Shown here piece by piece: positions 53,340-62,097 of a stretch of DNA of 64,000 nucleotides. Position 1 is the stretch's first letter. Every line of letters begins with the position of its first letter. This DNA comes from Hahella sp. HN01 (GTDB lineage: Bacteria > Pseudomonadota > Gammaproteobacteria > Pseudomonadales > Oleiphilaceae). Made by a program: the position numbers and the translations under genes. The notes under the pieces are model-generated. The model saw nothing but the letters and a program-made list of their open reading frames with translations. It was not told the DNA's origin and did not search any database. The stretch spans positions 154,010 through 218,009 of the forward strand of contig NZ_JAHMIN010000005.1 in NCBI RefSeq assembly GCF_018986435.1, given 5' to 3'.

Positions 53340-54412
53340 GTGCAATGACATTTGCTGATAGCGCGGGTGCGGTTCGCGCCGGTGAAGAACTTAACGCAGC
53401 GGCGATAGACGCCTTTCTCAAGCAACATATGAAGGGGTTGTCTGGCGAACTGCGGATTCAGCAGTTCCCGGGCGGCGCCTCTAATCTGACTTACTTGCTG
53501 CAGTATCCCGATCAAGAGTTTGTGTTGCGCCGCCCGCCATTCGGGCGCAAGGCCAAGTCCGCTCACGATATGGGCCGGGAATATCGGGTGATGCAGGGCT
53601 TGCGAGGGATATATCCCTACGTCCCAGCGATGGTGGCGTTTTGTGAGGACGAGAGCGTTATCGGCGGCGAATTCTACATAATGGAGCGCCTCAAAGGCGT
53701 CATTCTGCGTGGCGATCCGCCAGCGGGAATGCCGTTCAGTGAAGCGGATCAGCGCGCACTGTGTCGTAACATGGTGGATCGACTGGTCGAGCTGCATCAG
53801 GCGGACTGGGAGAGTACGCCCCTGAAAGATTTATTGAAGGAAGGCGATTACGTCGAGAGGCAGATTGATGGCTGGTGTGATCGCTATCGACACTCCAAGA
53901 CGGAGGACGCGCCGGATTTTGAAGAAGTGATGGCCTGGCTGCAGCAGCACAAGCCGAAACAGATACGACAATGCCTGGTGCATAACGACTATCGCTTTGA
54001 CAATCTGGTTTTGGACGCCGATAACCTGATGAACATTATCGGCGTGCTGGACTGGGAAATGGCGACCATTGGCGATCCGCTGATGGACCTGGGCAACAGC
54101 CTGGCGTATTGGGTGCAACGGGATGACCCGGCTCCCTTGCATATGATGCGGCGCCAACCCACGCATTTGCCGGGGATGATGAGTCGTGCGGAAATTGTCG
54201 ACTATTACCTGCAGCGAGCCGATCTGAGTATTCCCAGCTTTGATTTTTATGAGGTGTACGGCATGTTCCGATTGGTCGTCATCATTCAGCAGATCTATTA
54301 CCGCTTCTACCACGGACAGACACAGGACAAGCGTTTCGCCAGCTTTATACAGGCCGTGCAATATCTGGACGGCTATTTGCGAGACAAGATTCATGCGTCT
54401 TCTCTGTCCTGA
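53336..54412 (+). CDS. APH-type phosphotransferase (ACAD10/11 kinase-like, LvaA-like)
   Basis: 358 residues, aminoglycoside-phosphotransferase fold. FPGGASNLTYLLQ early, EFVLRRPPFGRK (ATP Lys region), LVHNDYRFDNLVLD (catalytic His-x-Asp-x4-Asn) and GVLDWEMATIGDPLMDLGNSLAYWV (metal-binding Asp). This is the type found as the N-terminal domain of ACAD10/11 and as LvaA in levulinate catabolism, where it phosphorylates a hydroxyacyl-CoA. Antibiotic resistance is unlikely. Overlaps the upstream SDR by 4 bp. Confidence 0.9.
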   Translation: MSAMTFADSAGAVRAGEELNAAAIDAFLKQHMKGLSGELRIQQFPGGASNLTYLLQYPDQEFVLRRPPFGRKAKSAHDMGREYRVMQGLRGIYPYVPAMVAFCEDESVIGGEFYIMERLKGVILRGDPPAGMPFSEADQRALCRNMVDRLVELHQADWESTPLKDLLKEGDYVERQIDGWCDRYRHSKTEDAPDFEEVMAWLQQHKPKQIRQCLVHNDYRFDNLVLDADNLMNIIGVLDWEMATIGDPLMDLGNSLAYWVQRDDPAPLHMMRRQPTHLPGMMSRAEIVDYYLQRADLSIPSFDFYEVYGMFRLVVIIQQIYYRFYHGQTQDKRFASFIQAVQYLDGYLRDKIHASSLS

Positions 54413-54469
54413 TTTGGCTTACATGGTCATGCACGGTTTTGTACACGACTGTACAGGCGAGATTGGTTG

Positions 54470-55168
54470 ATGGGCGCGGTCTATTTAATTCGCCATGGAC
54501 AAGCCAGTTTCGGTGATAACGATTACGACAAATTGTCTGAGCTGGGACGCGTTCAGGCGCAGAGGCTGGGGACTTATCTGGCCGAAAAAGGTTTGCGTCT
54601 GGATGCATGGCGAAGCGGTTTGCTGAATCGTCAGATAGACACCGCCTCCATTGCGCTCAACGAGATGGGCGCAGAGGCGGAAGTCGTTCGCAGCCATGGC
54701 TTCAATGAGTTCGACCATGTCGCTGTATTGGCCAAAGTGCTGCCTGAACTGGCGCAACGGGATGCGGATGCTGCGGCCTTTGTGAGCGGAAATATCGACC
54801 GTCGGCGCAGTTTTCAGAAAGTGTTTGAAAAGGTGATTGCCGCCTGGCTGGAAAGAGACTCATGGGAGGGCATGGATTCCTGGTCGACATTCAGCGACAG
54901 GGCCGCTCAGACATTTGAATCCACACTGGAGGAAGTCGGCGGCGGCCGCAATATCGCCATCGTGACTTCTGGCGGCGTTATTACCGCGATACTGCAGAAA
55001 GTGCTTGGCCTGCCTTCACCCGCGGCGTTCAGTATGAACTGGTTCATTGTGAACGCCTCCATCACCAAAATCATGTACAGCGGCGGCGGGCGTCGCTCGC
55101 TGGCTTATTTCAATAATTACAGTTACTTGCAGTGCGGCAGGGATCGCAGTTATGTCACCTGGCGCTGA
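54470..55168 (+). CDS. Histidine phosphatase family protein
   Basis: 232 residues with the phosphoglycerate-mutase-like motif VYLIRHGQASFGDNDYDKLSELGRVQAQRLGTYL, active-site RHG and the second His late in the protein (within AIVTSGGVITAIL context). It lies in the acyl-CoA cluster, where it might remove the phosphate from an intermediate or clean up side products. The start ATG at 54470 has a weak site; the gap to the kinase gene is 57 bp. Confidence 0.87.
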   Translation: MGAVYLIRHGQASFGDNDYDKLSELGRVQAQRLGTYLAEKGLRLDAWRSGLLNRQIDTASIALNEMGAEAEVVRSHGFNEFDHVAVLAKVLPELAQRDADAAAFVSGNIDRRRSFQKVFEKVIAAWLERDSWEGMDSWSTFSDRAAQTFESTLEEVGGGRNIAIVTSGGVITAILQKVLGLPSPAAFSMNWFIVNASITKIMYSGGGRRSLAYFNNYSYLQCGRDRSYVTWR

Positions 55169-55195
55169 ACTGACGCAAATATTAAGGGCCTTATT

Positions 55196-55963
55196 ATGCA
55201 AAAAGACTTATTTCAACTGACGGGACAGATTGCGCTGGTCACTGGCGCCAGCCGCGGGATCGGCGAATCCATCGCCAGGACATTGGCGCAGTATGGAGCG
55301 CATGTCATTGTGTCCAGTCGCAAAATAGAAGGCTGTGAATCCGTGGCGCAGTCGATTCGCGATGCAGGCGGCTCCGCTGAGGCTATCGCCTGTCATATTG
55401 GTGAGATGGAGCAAATATCCTCACTGTTCGAGCAGATAAAAGAAAAGCACGGCAAGTTGGATATCCTGATTAATAACGCGGCCACCAATCCTTATTTCGG
55501 ACATGTGCTGGAAACGGATCTGGGCGTATTTCAAAAGACCGTTGATGTGAACATCCGTGGTTACTTCTTTATGTCCGTGGAAGCCGGCAAACTCATGCGC
55601 GCGCAGAAGAGCGGCAAGATTGTGAACGTGGCGTCGGTCAATGGCGTCATTCCCGGACACTTTCAGGGCATCTATTCCATCACCAAAGCCGCGGTGATCA
55701 GCATGACCAAAACATTCGCCAAGGAGTGCGCGGGCCTGGGGATTCGAGTGAATGCGCTGCTGCCGGGGGGCACAGACACCAAATTCGCATCAGCGCTCAC
55801 GCAGAATGAAGCAATACTTAAACAGTTGCTGCAGCATGTGCCGATGAATCGTATCGCAGAGCCGACGGAAATGGCGGGCGCCGTGCTGTATCTGGTGAGC
55901 GACGCAGCTTCTTATACGACAGGTTCTGTGCTGGCGGTGGACGGCGGCTATCTGATTTCGTGA
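55196..55963 (+). CDS. Short-chain dehydrogenase/reductase (FabG-like)
   Basis: 255 residues: VTGASRGIGESIARTL, NNAATNPYFGH, NVASVNGVIPG and YSITKAAVISMTKTFAKEC, ending with AAYTTGSVLAVDGGYLI-like sequence (the GGY end typical of FabG-like SDRs). NAD(P)-dependent oxidoreductase of unknown substrate in the acyl-CoA cluster, 27 bp after the phosphatase gene. Confidence 0.93.
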   Translation: MQKDLFQLTGQIALVTGASRGIGESIARTLAQYGAHVIVSSRKIEGCESVAQSIRDAGGSAEAIACHIGEMEQISSLFEQIKEKHGKLDILINNAATNPYFGHVLETDLGVFQKTVDVNIRGYFFMSVEAGKLMRAQKSGKIVNVASVNGVIPGHFQGIYSITKAAVISMTKTFAKECAGLGIRVNALLPGGTDTKFASALTQNEAILKQLLQHVPMNRIAEPTEMAGAVLYLVSDAASYTTGSVLAVDGGYLIS

Positions 55964-56011
55964 ACCGCATGGGACGCAACGCCAAGTCGCTGCGTCCCAT
56001 GGATTGCCGAC

Positions 56012-56623
56012 TCAGGATTCAGGCGGTTGTGTCTGAATGAAGGAGTCGCGCTTGAACAAACGATCCACATAGTCCGCAAGGTGCGGATGGTTATTGCGCC
56101 AACCTGAATCGCCGAAACGGAAATCATACCAGCCCACTACGCTGCCAATGGCGATGTCCGCCAGCGTAAGGTGGTCTTCAAATACCCAATGCTTACCGAC
56201 AGTGGCCTTTTCCAGGGCGGCCAAGCCGCGCTCTACTTTCTGCTCCTGACGGGCGATCCATTCCGGGCCTTGGCGTTCCGATGGGCGTTTTTTCTCCAGA
56301 AAGATGGCGATGGCCGCTTCGCAAACGCCGTCCGCCAGCGCTTCCAACTGGCGTACTCTGACTGCGTCGATCGACTTGATTGGAACCAGACGATGACGGG
56401 TTTCCAGGGTCTCGATATATTCGGCGATAACCGGCGAATCAAACCAGATCTCGCCATGCTCGTCGATTAATACGGGAACTTTGCCCAATGGATTGAATTT
56501 AGGTACGGATGTATCCGCATTCCAGGGAATCTCTTCCAGCAGGGAAAACGGAAGCCCCTTTTCCAATAACTGTATGCGGATCTTCCTGACAAAAGGACTG
56601 GTAAGTGAGCCGATGAGCTGCAT
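56012..56623 (-). CDS. Glutathione S-transferase family protein
   Basis: 203 residues: N-terminal thioredoxin-like domain (QLIGSLTSPFVRKIRIQLLEKGLPF with SPFVRK at the active site, then GKVPVLIDEHGEIWFDSPVIAEYIETL for glutathione binding) and an alpha-helical C-terminal domain with LTLADIAIGSVVGWYDFR. Convergent with the SDR gene (48 bp). It could detoxify electrophiles made by the cluster, but is on the other strand. Confidence 0.92.
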   Translation of the reverse strand: MQLIGSLTSPFVRKIRIQLLEKGLPFSLLEEIPWNADTSVPKFNPLGKVPVLIDEHGEIWFDSPVIAEYIETLETRHRLVPIKSIDAVRVRQLEALADGVCEAAIAIFLEKKRPSERQGPEWIARQEQKVERGLAALEKATVGKHWVFEDHLTLADIAIGSVVGWYDFRFGDSGWRNNHPHLADYVDRLFKRDSFIQTQPPES

Positions 56624-56730
56624 ATGATTTCTCCGTTAACAACTCCCTATCGTTGAGGTCTTCTATAGTCAATAACTTAGACTGTAGACGTCAACTGTTT
56701 TCGTTCACTGTAAAAAATACTGACGCTGAA

Positions 56731-56760
56731 ACGAAAAACGCCGGCGGGCGCCGGCGTTTG
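56731..56760 (-). terminator. Intrinsic terminator of the PEP-CTERM gene
   Basis: Stem AAACGCCGG/CCGGCGTTT with loop CGGGCG, followed on the minus strand by TTTTTCGTTT. It lies just after the PEP-CTERM gene and before the GST gene on the same strand. Confidence 0.82.
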
Positions 56761-56783
56761 CGTGTAAATAATCTACGTTCTGC

Positions 56784-57494
56784 TTAGGCTTGGCGGCGGC
56801 GGAATACCAACAACCCGGCTAAAGCAACACCGAACAGCGCAAGCGTTTCTGGCTCTGGCACTTCCCGGCGATTGTAGCTACCGTCATGAGAGAACGGAGC
56901 GAATGCCACTATCGGCTTTTTCAGGTCGAAGTCGAATGCATACAGGTCAAAGTGCAGGCCAGTTCCTGTAAAGCCGGAAACGTCGAAGTCAAAGGCGTTG
57001 TAGTACAGGTAGTCGCCTGATCCGCCGTACAGTGCGAATCCATCGGGATCGTCCTGCACGTTGTAAGGCGTGGCTTTATTACCGGTGTCGAAGGAGAAGT
57101 CGACTTCGTAGTAATAAGTGTCGTAAATACCGTGACCTGGCAGGTCAGCGCTGCTGCTGGCTACCTCTACAGGAGGAGTGCCGTAAGTCATATCATCGGT
57201 AATATCAATGGTGATGCCATTGACGACAATGCTGCCTAAGTCAGTCGGCGTCGACAGTTTGGGCGTGACGGCGATGCTAAGGCGGAAATCAAATAAACCA
57301 GCGTCAACGATACCTGTATCGGCTAAGGCATAAAGTGTAAAGGCGGTGGCGCTGGTTACCGAATCCTCGGAGGCCATGTCATAGGTTCCATCTTCAATTC
57401 CAATTTGCAGCGCCGGAAGAGCGAATGCTCCGGTAGAGGCGAGCATGGCAGATGAAAAGACAAACGCTTTGAGTGAGGTTGTTGTTTGTTTCAT
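56784..57494 (-). CDS. PEP-CTERM sorting protein
   Basis: 236 residues: signal peptide (AFVFSSAMLASTGAFA), beta-rich mature part of unknown type, and the sorting tail VPEPETLALFGVALAGLLVFRRRQ. PEP-CTERM proteins are exported and processed by an exosortase and usually go with exopolysaccharide; no exosortase is in the window. It is a second PEP-CTERM protein besides 14381-14944. A sigma-54-type promoter lies about 60 bp upstream. Confidence 0.88.
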   Translation of the reverse strand: MKQTTTSLKAFVFSSAMLASTGAFALPALQIGIEDGTYDMASEDSVTSATAFTLYALADTGIVDAGLFDFRLSIAVTPKLSTPTDLGSIVVNGITIDITDDMTYGTPPVEVASSSADLPGHGIYDTYYYEVDFSFDTGNKATPYNVQDDPDGFALYGGSGDYLYYNAFDFDVSGFTGTGLHFDLYAFDFDLKKPIVAFAPFSHDGSYNRREVPEPETLALFGVALAGLLVFRRRQA

Positions 57495-57846
57495 GACTCT
57501 TGAGCCTGTACTGCGAGTGTGGTTAATGACAGGGTGGACTACATCAGAAAACAGGCAATTACCTCGCCATACTAAAAGTTAATGAACATGGACAGGCACT
57601 TGGCGAGTTACGTGATGTTACAAAGAAATTGTAAATGTAAATTTTTGTGACACATGTCGAAAATTGAATGGCGTTAATTTGACAGGGCCTTATCCATAAA
57701 GCTCAGGAATACAAGGGCGTGGGGGATGAACTTATCGCAAGGTTCACTGTAAATTGCTTGTTTTTGCTATGCTGAGCCCCCATCAAGCGGGAAGTTATTC
57801 CAAACACGACACTTTTTCTCAATCTTGTAAGAGTTAGGCGGAGATC
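57495..57846. other. Divergent intergenic region between PEP-CTERM gene and yqhA-like gene
   Basis: 352 bp. It contains the minus-strand sigma-54 site described separately and an AT-rich centre (57600-57660). On the plus side TATGCT at 57768 is a possible -10, without a matching -35. Nothing else was seen. Confidence 0.45.
57554..57569 (-). promoter_or_regulatory. Sigma-54 (-24/-12) promoter
   Basis: Minus-strand TGGCGAGGTAATTGCC matches the RpoN consensus TGGCACG-N4-TTGC at TGGC, G and TTGC with the exact spacing of the GG and GC elements. Transcription would start near 57543, leaving a leader of about 49 nt before the PEP-CTERM gene. PEP-CTERM genes are known in other species to be under PrsK/PrsR-RpoN control. 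Confidence 0.6.
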
Positions 57847-58341
57847 ATGGAGCGTTTTATTGAAAATTTGATGTATTCAGCGCGCTGGATACTTGCCCCG
57901 ATTTATTTGGGCTTAAGCTTGGCCCTGTTAGCGTTGGGCGTGAAGTTCTTCCAGGAGATCTTCCATGTAATGCCGGTGATCTTCTCCATGAAAGAAGCGG
58001 ACTTGGTGCTCGTGGTGCTGTCGCTGATTGATTTGGCTTTGGTTGGCGGCTTGCTCGTAATGGTGATGTTCAGCGGCTATGAAAACTTTGTCTCACAGTT
58101 GGATATCGCCGAAGGGCAGGAAAAACTGAGTTGGCTGGGTAAAGTGGATTCCGGCACGCTGAAAAACAAAGTGGCGGCGTCTATTGTCGCTATTTCTTCT
58201 ATTCATCTGCTAAAAATATTCATGAATGCGGAGAATGTGGAGGAGACCTATTTGCTTTGGTACGTGATCATCCACATGACTTTTGTGGTGTCCGCGTTCT
58301 GCATGGGATATCTGGACAAGATCACCCGCAAGGAACACTAA
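57847..58341 (+). CDS. YqhA family (UPF0114) membrane protein
   Basis: 164 residues, about four membrane helices: [23 protein letters not shown], then [32 protein letters not shown], the family signature. UPF0114 proteins are of unknown function. The gene has a GGCGGAG-like site before the ATG at 57847. Confidence 0.92.
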   Translation: MERFIENLMYSARWILAPIYLGLSLALLALGVKFFQEIFHVMPVIFSMKEADLVLVVLSLIDLALVGGLLVMVMFSGYENFVSQLDIAEGQEKLSWLGKVDSGTLKNKVAASIVAISSIHLLKIFMNAENVEETYLLWYVIIHMTFVVSAFCMGYLDKITRKEH

Positions 58342-58404
58342 CGCTCATCGCGGCCGGGCGCAGATGCCTACGAGCTAAGCGAAATACGTTTATGCCGGAT
58401 AAAG

Positions 58405-58429
58405 CCGGGGCCTTTGAGCCCCGGTTTTT
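58405..58429. terminator. Bidirectional terminator between yqhA-like and NDH-2 genes
   Basis: CCGGGGC/GCCCCGG stem at 58405-58424, followed by TTTTT on the plus side; the minus side has CTTT only. It serves the UPF0114 gene and may help stop the convergent NDH-2 transcript. Confidence 0.85.
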
Positions 58430-58439
58430 CGTTGGCGTC

Positions 58440-59741
58440 TCAGTGCAGCTTGAGACGTGGTCGAATGATCTTATTGATGCGCGCGGAAAACATGATCAGC
58501 GCGGTTTTGATGTAGCCATGCAAAGCGATTTGATGCAGGCGATACAGGGAAATGTAGACGAAGCGCGCGATGCGTCCCTCGATCATCATGGACTTGCCGG
58601 TCAGATTCCCCATCAAATTACCGACGGTGGAGTAGCGGCTTAGCGACACCAGTGAACCGTGATCCTTATAGATATAGGATTTTACCGGCTTGTTGGCCAA
58701 CAGGTGACGCAGGTTAACGTAAACATGGCTGGCCATCTGGTGAGCGGACTGCGCCCGTGGCGGTACTTTGGAACCGTCAGGCTGGGGACAGCTGGCGCAG
58801 TCGCCGATAGCGAAAATGCGGTCGTCTTTGGTTGACTGCAGGCTGGGTAACACCTCGACCTGATTGTTGCGGGTGGTTTCCAGTCCATCGATGCCCTGGA
58901 GGAAATCCGGGGCTTTGACGCCCGCCGCCCAAACGCGCATGTCTGCGGTGATGAATTCGCCGTCGCCGGTTTCGAAGCCCTTATCCGTAACCTTGGTGAC
59001 TTTGGTGTTGGTCTTGATGGCTATGTTCAGCTTGCCCAGTTCTTCGACTACTGCGTTGGAGATGCGCGTAGGCAAGGCGGGCAAGACTCTGGGACCGGCT
59101 TCGATGATGGTCACTTTCAGGTTTTGGGGGCCTAACTTCAGACCATAAGCGCCCAGCAGCGCAGTGGTGTTGTGCAGCTCCGCGGCCAGTTCCACGCCTG
59201 TGGCGCCGGCGCCGACGATGCCTATCTCCAATACTACCGGCTTACCTTCCGACGCCTGACTGCTGAGGCGCAGGTACGTGTTGATGAGGTTCTTGTGGAA
59301 CAGGTCGGCTTGTTTGCGGCTGTCGAGGAACGCGCAGTACTCGGCGGCTCCTGGCGTGCCGAAGTCATTGGTCTGGCTGCCGAGGGCCAGCACCAGATAA
59401 TCATAAGCGAGCGTGCGTTCTGGACTGATTTCATCGCCCCTTGCGTCATGCATGGGCGCCAGGCTTATCGTGCGCGCCTGGCGATCCAGACTGTGCATTT
59501 TGCCGAGGTGGAAGGTGAAGCCGTGGAAGAAAGCGTGGGAACGGTAGCTGATTTCGTCGATGCCGGAATCCATGGAGCCAGTGGCGACTTCATGTAGTAA
59601 CGGCTTCCATAAGTGGGTGGGGTTGCAATCCACCAGGTGGACCTCCGCCCGTTTCTTCTTCCCGAGCGCATTGCCCAGGCGGGTGACCAGCTCCAGCCCC
59701 CCTGCGCCGCCGCCGACGACGACTATTTTAGGTATGCTCAT
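58440..59741 (-). CDS. ndh: Type II NADH dehydrogenase (NDH-2)
   Basis: 433 residues, two Rossmann folds: [21 protein letters not shown] for [23 protein letters not shown] for NADH, and [31 protein letters not shown] region (IFAIGDCAS) for the FAD ring. The C-terminal part ([17 protein letters not shown]) is the amphipathic membrane anchor of this family. Transfers electrons from NADH to quinone without pumping protons. Confidence 0.93.
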   Translation of the reverse strand: MSIPKIVVVGGGAGGLELVTRLGNALGKKKRAEVHLVDCNPTHLWKPLLHEVATGSMDSGIDEISYRSHAFFHGFTFHLGKMHSLDRQARTISLAPMHDARGDEISPERTLAYDYLVLALGSQTNDFGTPGAAEYCAFLDSRKQADLFHKNLINTYLRLSSQASEGKPVVLEIGIVGAGATGVELAAELHNTTALLGAYGLKLGPQNLKVTIIEAGPRVLPALPTRISNAVVEELGKLNIAIKTNTKVTKVTDKGFETGDGEFITADMRVWAAGVKAPDFLQGIDGLETTRNNQVEVLPSLQSTKDDRIFAIGDCASCPQPDGSKVPPRAQSAHQMASHVYVNLRHLLANKPVKSYIYKDHGSLVSLSRYSTVGNLMGNLTGKSMMIEGRIARFVYISLYRLHQIALHGYIKTALIMFSARINKIIRPRLKLH

Positions 59742-60261
59742 AAAACAACTCCCCGAAATAGCTAGGGATTATAAGACGAAATACCCAGGAAATCCCGGCT
59801 ACGGTAAAGAAAATCCGCTGACTTGCATATGGGGGAGTGAAGACGAAATCTGTTTTGGGCTTTCGCCCTGAGCGGCTAAAAAAGGGAGGGCCTCTTGTCC
59901 GCCTGGATCCAGCGGGCGCGCCCTCCAAAAAGCAGGCCTGTAAAACGTACGTCTCGGCGTCGGGTGAATCAGGGTCGGTCCATCACCTTCAGGAATCATG
60001 CTGAGACGTCCATTGGCGGCCGGCTTGCGTTGAATCAGCGTTGCAACCGAGAGCGGCTCTTTTGGAGCCTGTCGCCCTGAATGCGCCGGCGAAAACGGTC
60101 CGCCGCCTTGATCAGGACGCCTTAACGCTGCGTTTTCCCTCGAGTGCGGCAGTCTAGGGAGAAATGCGCCCCCCTGCATCCGTATAGGATACGGACATGG
60201 GAGGGGCGTCCTGATGGGAGCTTATTCTTGTTTTGTCCCTTGGCGGGGCGTACCGGTGGGG
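59742..60261. other. 520-bp region without a supported gene
   Basis: Contains a small stem GGGCTTTCGCCC near 59857 and a perfect palindrome CCGTAT-AGG-ATACGG at 60180-60194, near the end of the LuxR-type gene. Possible reading frames have no ribosome-binding site or protein features. It may hold a promoter for ndh or a small RNA; I cannot support either. Confidence 0.45.
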
Positions 60262-60633
60262 TTATCCGGTAGCCTGCAACGGCTGATCCTGGTGGTTCGA
60301 CTGATACTCGGTGATGTAACTGCCTCCCATCAATACGAGCGGAATGTGCAGTTTGTTGCGTATCAGCAAGTCAAAGAACTTGATTTTGTTGGTGATGGAA
60401 AACTTGTTTTTGATGTTTTCCCGGTAAGTCTCCACCGTTCGTGGCGACAAACCCAGCACCTGGCTGCTTTCTTTCGCGGATAAACCGCATAGCCAGAGTC
60501 CGATGGTCTGCGCTTCTCGGATGGAAATTGGAACGCCGCTCAGCCGCGCTAGCGACGGCAGCAGATCGTCTTCCGCAGGCGCGCTGCGGTACACAGTGGG
60601 GAGGTCATTTCCTTTTGTAACCATGGTAAGCAC
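60262..60633 (-). CDS. Stand-alone LuxR/GerE-type DNA-binding protein
   Basis: 123 residues with a LuxR-type helix-turn-helix: ISIREAQTIGLWLCGLSAKESSQVLGLSPRTVETYRENIKNKF, closely matching the GerE pattern. There is no receiver or autoinducer domain, so it is a DNA-binding module alone, active by abundance or protein contacts. GTG start at 60633 with AGGA eight bases upstream is preferred to the ATG at 60624. Confidence 0.85.
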   Translation of the reverse strand: MLTMVTKGNDLPTVYRSAPAEDDLLPSLARLSGVPISIREAQTIGLWLCGLSAKESSQVLGLSPRTVETYRENIKNKFSITNKIKFFDLLIRNKLHIPLVLMGGSYITEYQSNHQDQPLQATG

Positions 60634-60830
60634 TTTTACGTCCTATCCTTACATCCATTACTGTTTAACATGTCCCTTTTTGGCGCCGTCCTTGATCGGG
60701 AATCATTCCCTATCTGCGCCCAGCGAGTGCTCTATTGTTATCTTATGACGCTAACTGATTAAAAAATAATGATTAATTTTCATTTTGTGTTGCCGTAAAG
60801 TAATCATGTTGTATTAAAGGGAAATTTTAC

Positions 60831-61745
60831 ATGACTAGGGAACAGCTACGCATATTCGCCGCAGTGGTGAGCGAAGGCGGGTTCAGGGCGGCGGCCAAAA
60901 AATTCTACCGCAGCCAATCCGCGATAAGCAAAACCATACGCGCGCTGGAGGAGGAAATTGGCTTCCTGTTGTTCCAGCGCGACCGATACCGCCCCAAACT
61001 GACCGAAAAAGGGGAAGCCTTCTCCGGAAAAGTAAACGAACTTCTGGCGAAATTCTCCGATCTTGATTCCTATACTCGCGAACTGGCCATGGGATACGAG
61101 CCTGTCATTCGAGTCGCCGTTAATCACATCTGCCCATTGGAGAAAGTGTTGCCGTCTCTGCGCGAATGCGCCGCGCGCTACGCCAATACCCAGGTGGATT
61201 TCTACATTGAAACCCTGGAAGGCGCCATGCAGCGTCTACAGGATAACCACGCGGACATCGCCATTACCTATCAGGAGCGCGTGCATGCCTCTCTGGAAGC
61301 TGCACCGTTCAGCCAGATTGTCTTGAAAGTCGTGGCCACGCCGGATTATCTCGCCAACCTGTTGCGCTGCGACAATGGCGAGCCAGATCTCTGCCGAAGC
61401 ACCCAGATAGTCGTGGAGGACAGCGCCATCAAGCGCCTTGATGAGCGCTATCTGCTGGTGGATAACGGCGGTAAATGGGCGGTCAACGACCACAATCTGA
61501 AAAAACGCATGATCCTGGCCGGTTTGGGCTGGGGGCGCCTGCCTTTGCATGAAATCAAAGAAGAGCTGGCCCAGGGCGAGCTGTTGCCGGTGCCTCATAT
61601 TCCGTGTGACGCCACTGAAAAAGTCGATCTTTATGTGTTGCGCAAATTAGAGAAGCCCCATGGACCCGCTGTGCGCTTCTTATGGGAAAGTCTCACCCGG
61701 GCGACGCAAAAAGTTGGCGCGGCCGAGCCGGTCGCGGCAATTTGA
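60831..61745 (+). CDS. LysR family transcriptional regulator
   Basis: 304 residues: LRIFAAVVSEGGFRAAAKKFYRSQSAISKTIRALEEEIGFLLFQRDRY winged helix and a LysR substrate domain. The ATG at 60831 has AAGGGA upstream. It precedes the ligase/amidase operon by about 240 bp in the same direction and may control it. Confidence 0.92.
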   Translation: MTREQLRIFAAVVSEGGFRAAAKKFYRSQSAISKTIRALEEEIGFLLFQRDRYRPKLTEKGEAFSGKVNELLAKFSDLDSYTRELAMGYEPVIRVAVNHICPLEKVLPSLRECAARYANTQVDFYIETLEGAMQRLQDNHADIAITYQERVHASLEAAPFSQIVLKVVATPDYLANLLRCDNGEPDLCRSTQIVVEDSAIKRLDERYLLVDNGGKWAVNDHNLKKRMILAGLGWGRLPLHEIKEELAQGELLPVPHIPCDATEKVDLYVLRKLEKPHGPAVRFLWESLTRATQKVGAAEPVAAI

Positions 61746-61927
61746 GGGAAATATGCCGGTAATGTCGGGGAAAGTATAAGCATCTTCCCTGATAACCGTA
61801 ATAATCGCGGATACTGACCTACTGGGCCTGCTGCTAAGTTCTGTTGCGCACTCCGGCCCGCCGTCCATGATCAGGGCCGCTCTTCAAGCCGGCAAGACGG
61901 CGCGCAACAGATTGTTGCCGCGCATCT

Positions 61928-61953
61928 ATGGTCATGACCGCGTCCGGGACCAT
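61928..61953. promoter_or_regulatory. Inverted repeat upstream of the ligase operon
   Basis: ATGGTC at 61928-61933 and GACCAT at 61948-61953, separated by 14 bp. LysR proteins bind such interrupted dyads. It lies 34 bp before the small coupled ORF. The pairing is short and may be by chance. Confidence 0.3.
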
Positions 61954-61986
61954 ATTCCAGGGAAAACGTAAGTAAAGGAAGATGTT

Positions 61987-62097
61987 ATGGACGCTGAAAG
62001 AGCTGTCGCCAGCGCTCTCTTACGGTTATCGCCGTCATTCGACTCAGCGCGCGCAAGCGCTGGGTATGGCGCAACTGTGGAGGATCGCCTCTTATGA
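61987..62097 (+). CDS. Small 36-residue ORF coupled to the ligase gene
   Basis: ATG at 61987 with AAGGAAG seven bases upstream; the stop TGA overlaps the ATG of the ligase gene (ATGA at 62094-62097). The peptide is 36 residues and begins MDAERAVASALLRLSP, ending VEDRLL. It resembles the first helix of an acyl carrier protein but has no carrier serine. It could be a leader or coupling ORF or a real small protein. Its spacing and site suggest that it is translated. Confidence 0.5.
   Translation: MDAERAVASALLRLSPSFDSARASAGYGATVEDRLL

Noticed and set aside
53336..54412. Aminoglycoside resistance gene
   Set aside because: The fold is shared, but the sequence pattern and the acyl-CoA neighbours point to an ACAD10/11-type kinase.
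59799..60179. 126-codon minus-strand frame after the NDH-2 gene
   Set aside because: No ribosome-binding site, low-complexity Pro/Arg composition and no recognisable features.
60790..60817. TTGCCG / TATTAA as promoter of the LysR gene at 60831
   Set aside because: The start of transcription would fall between the ribosome-binding site and the ATG, so the pair is probably accidental.
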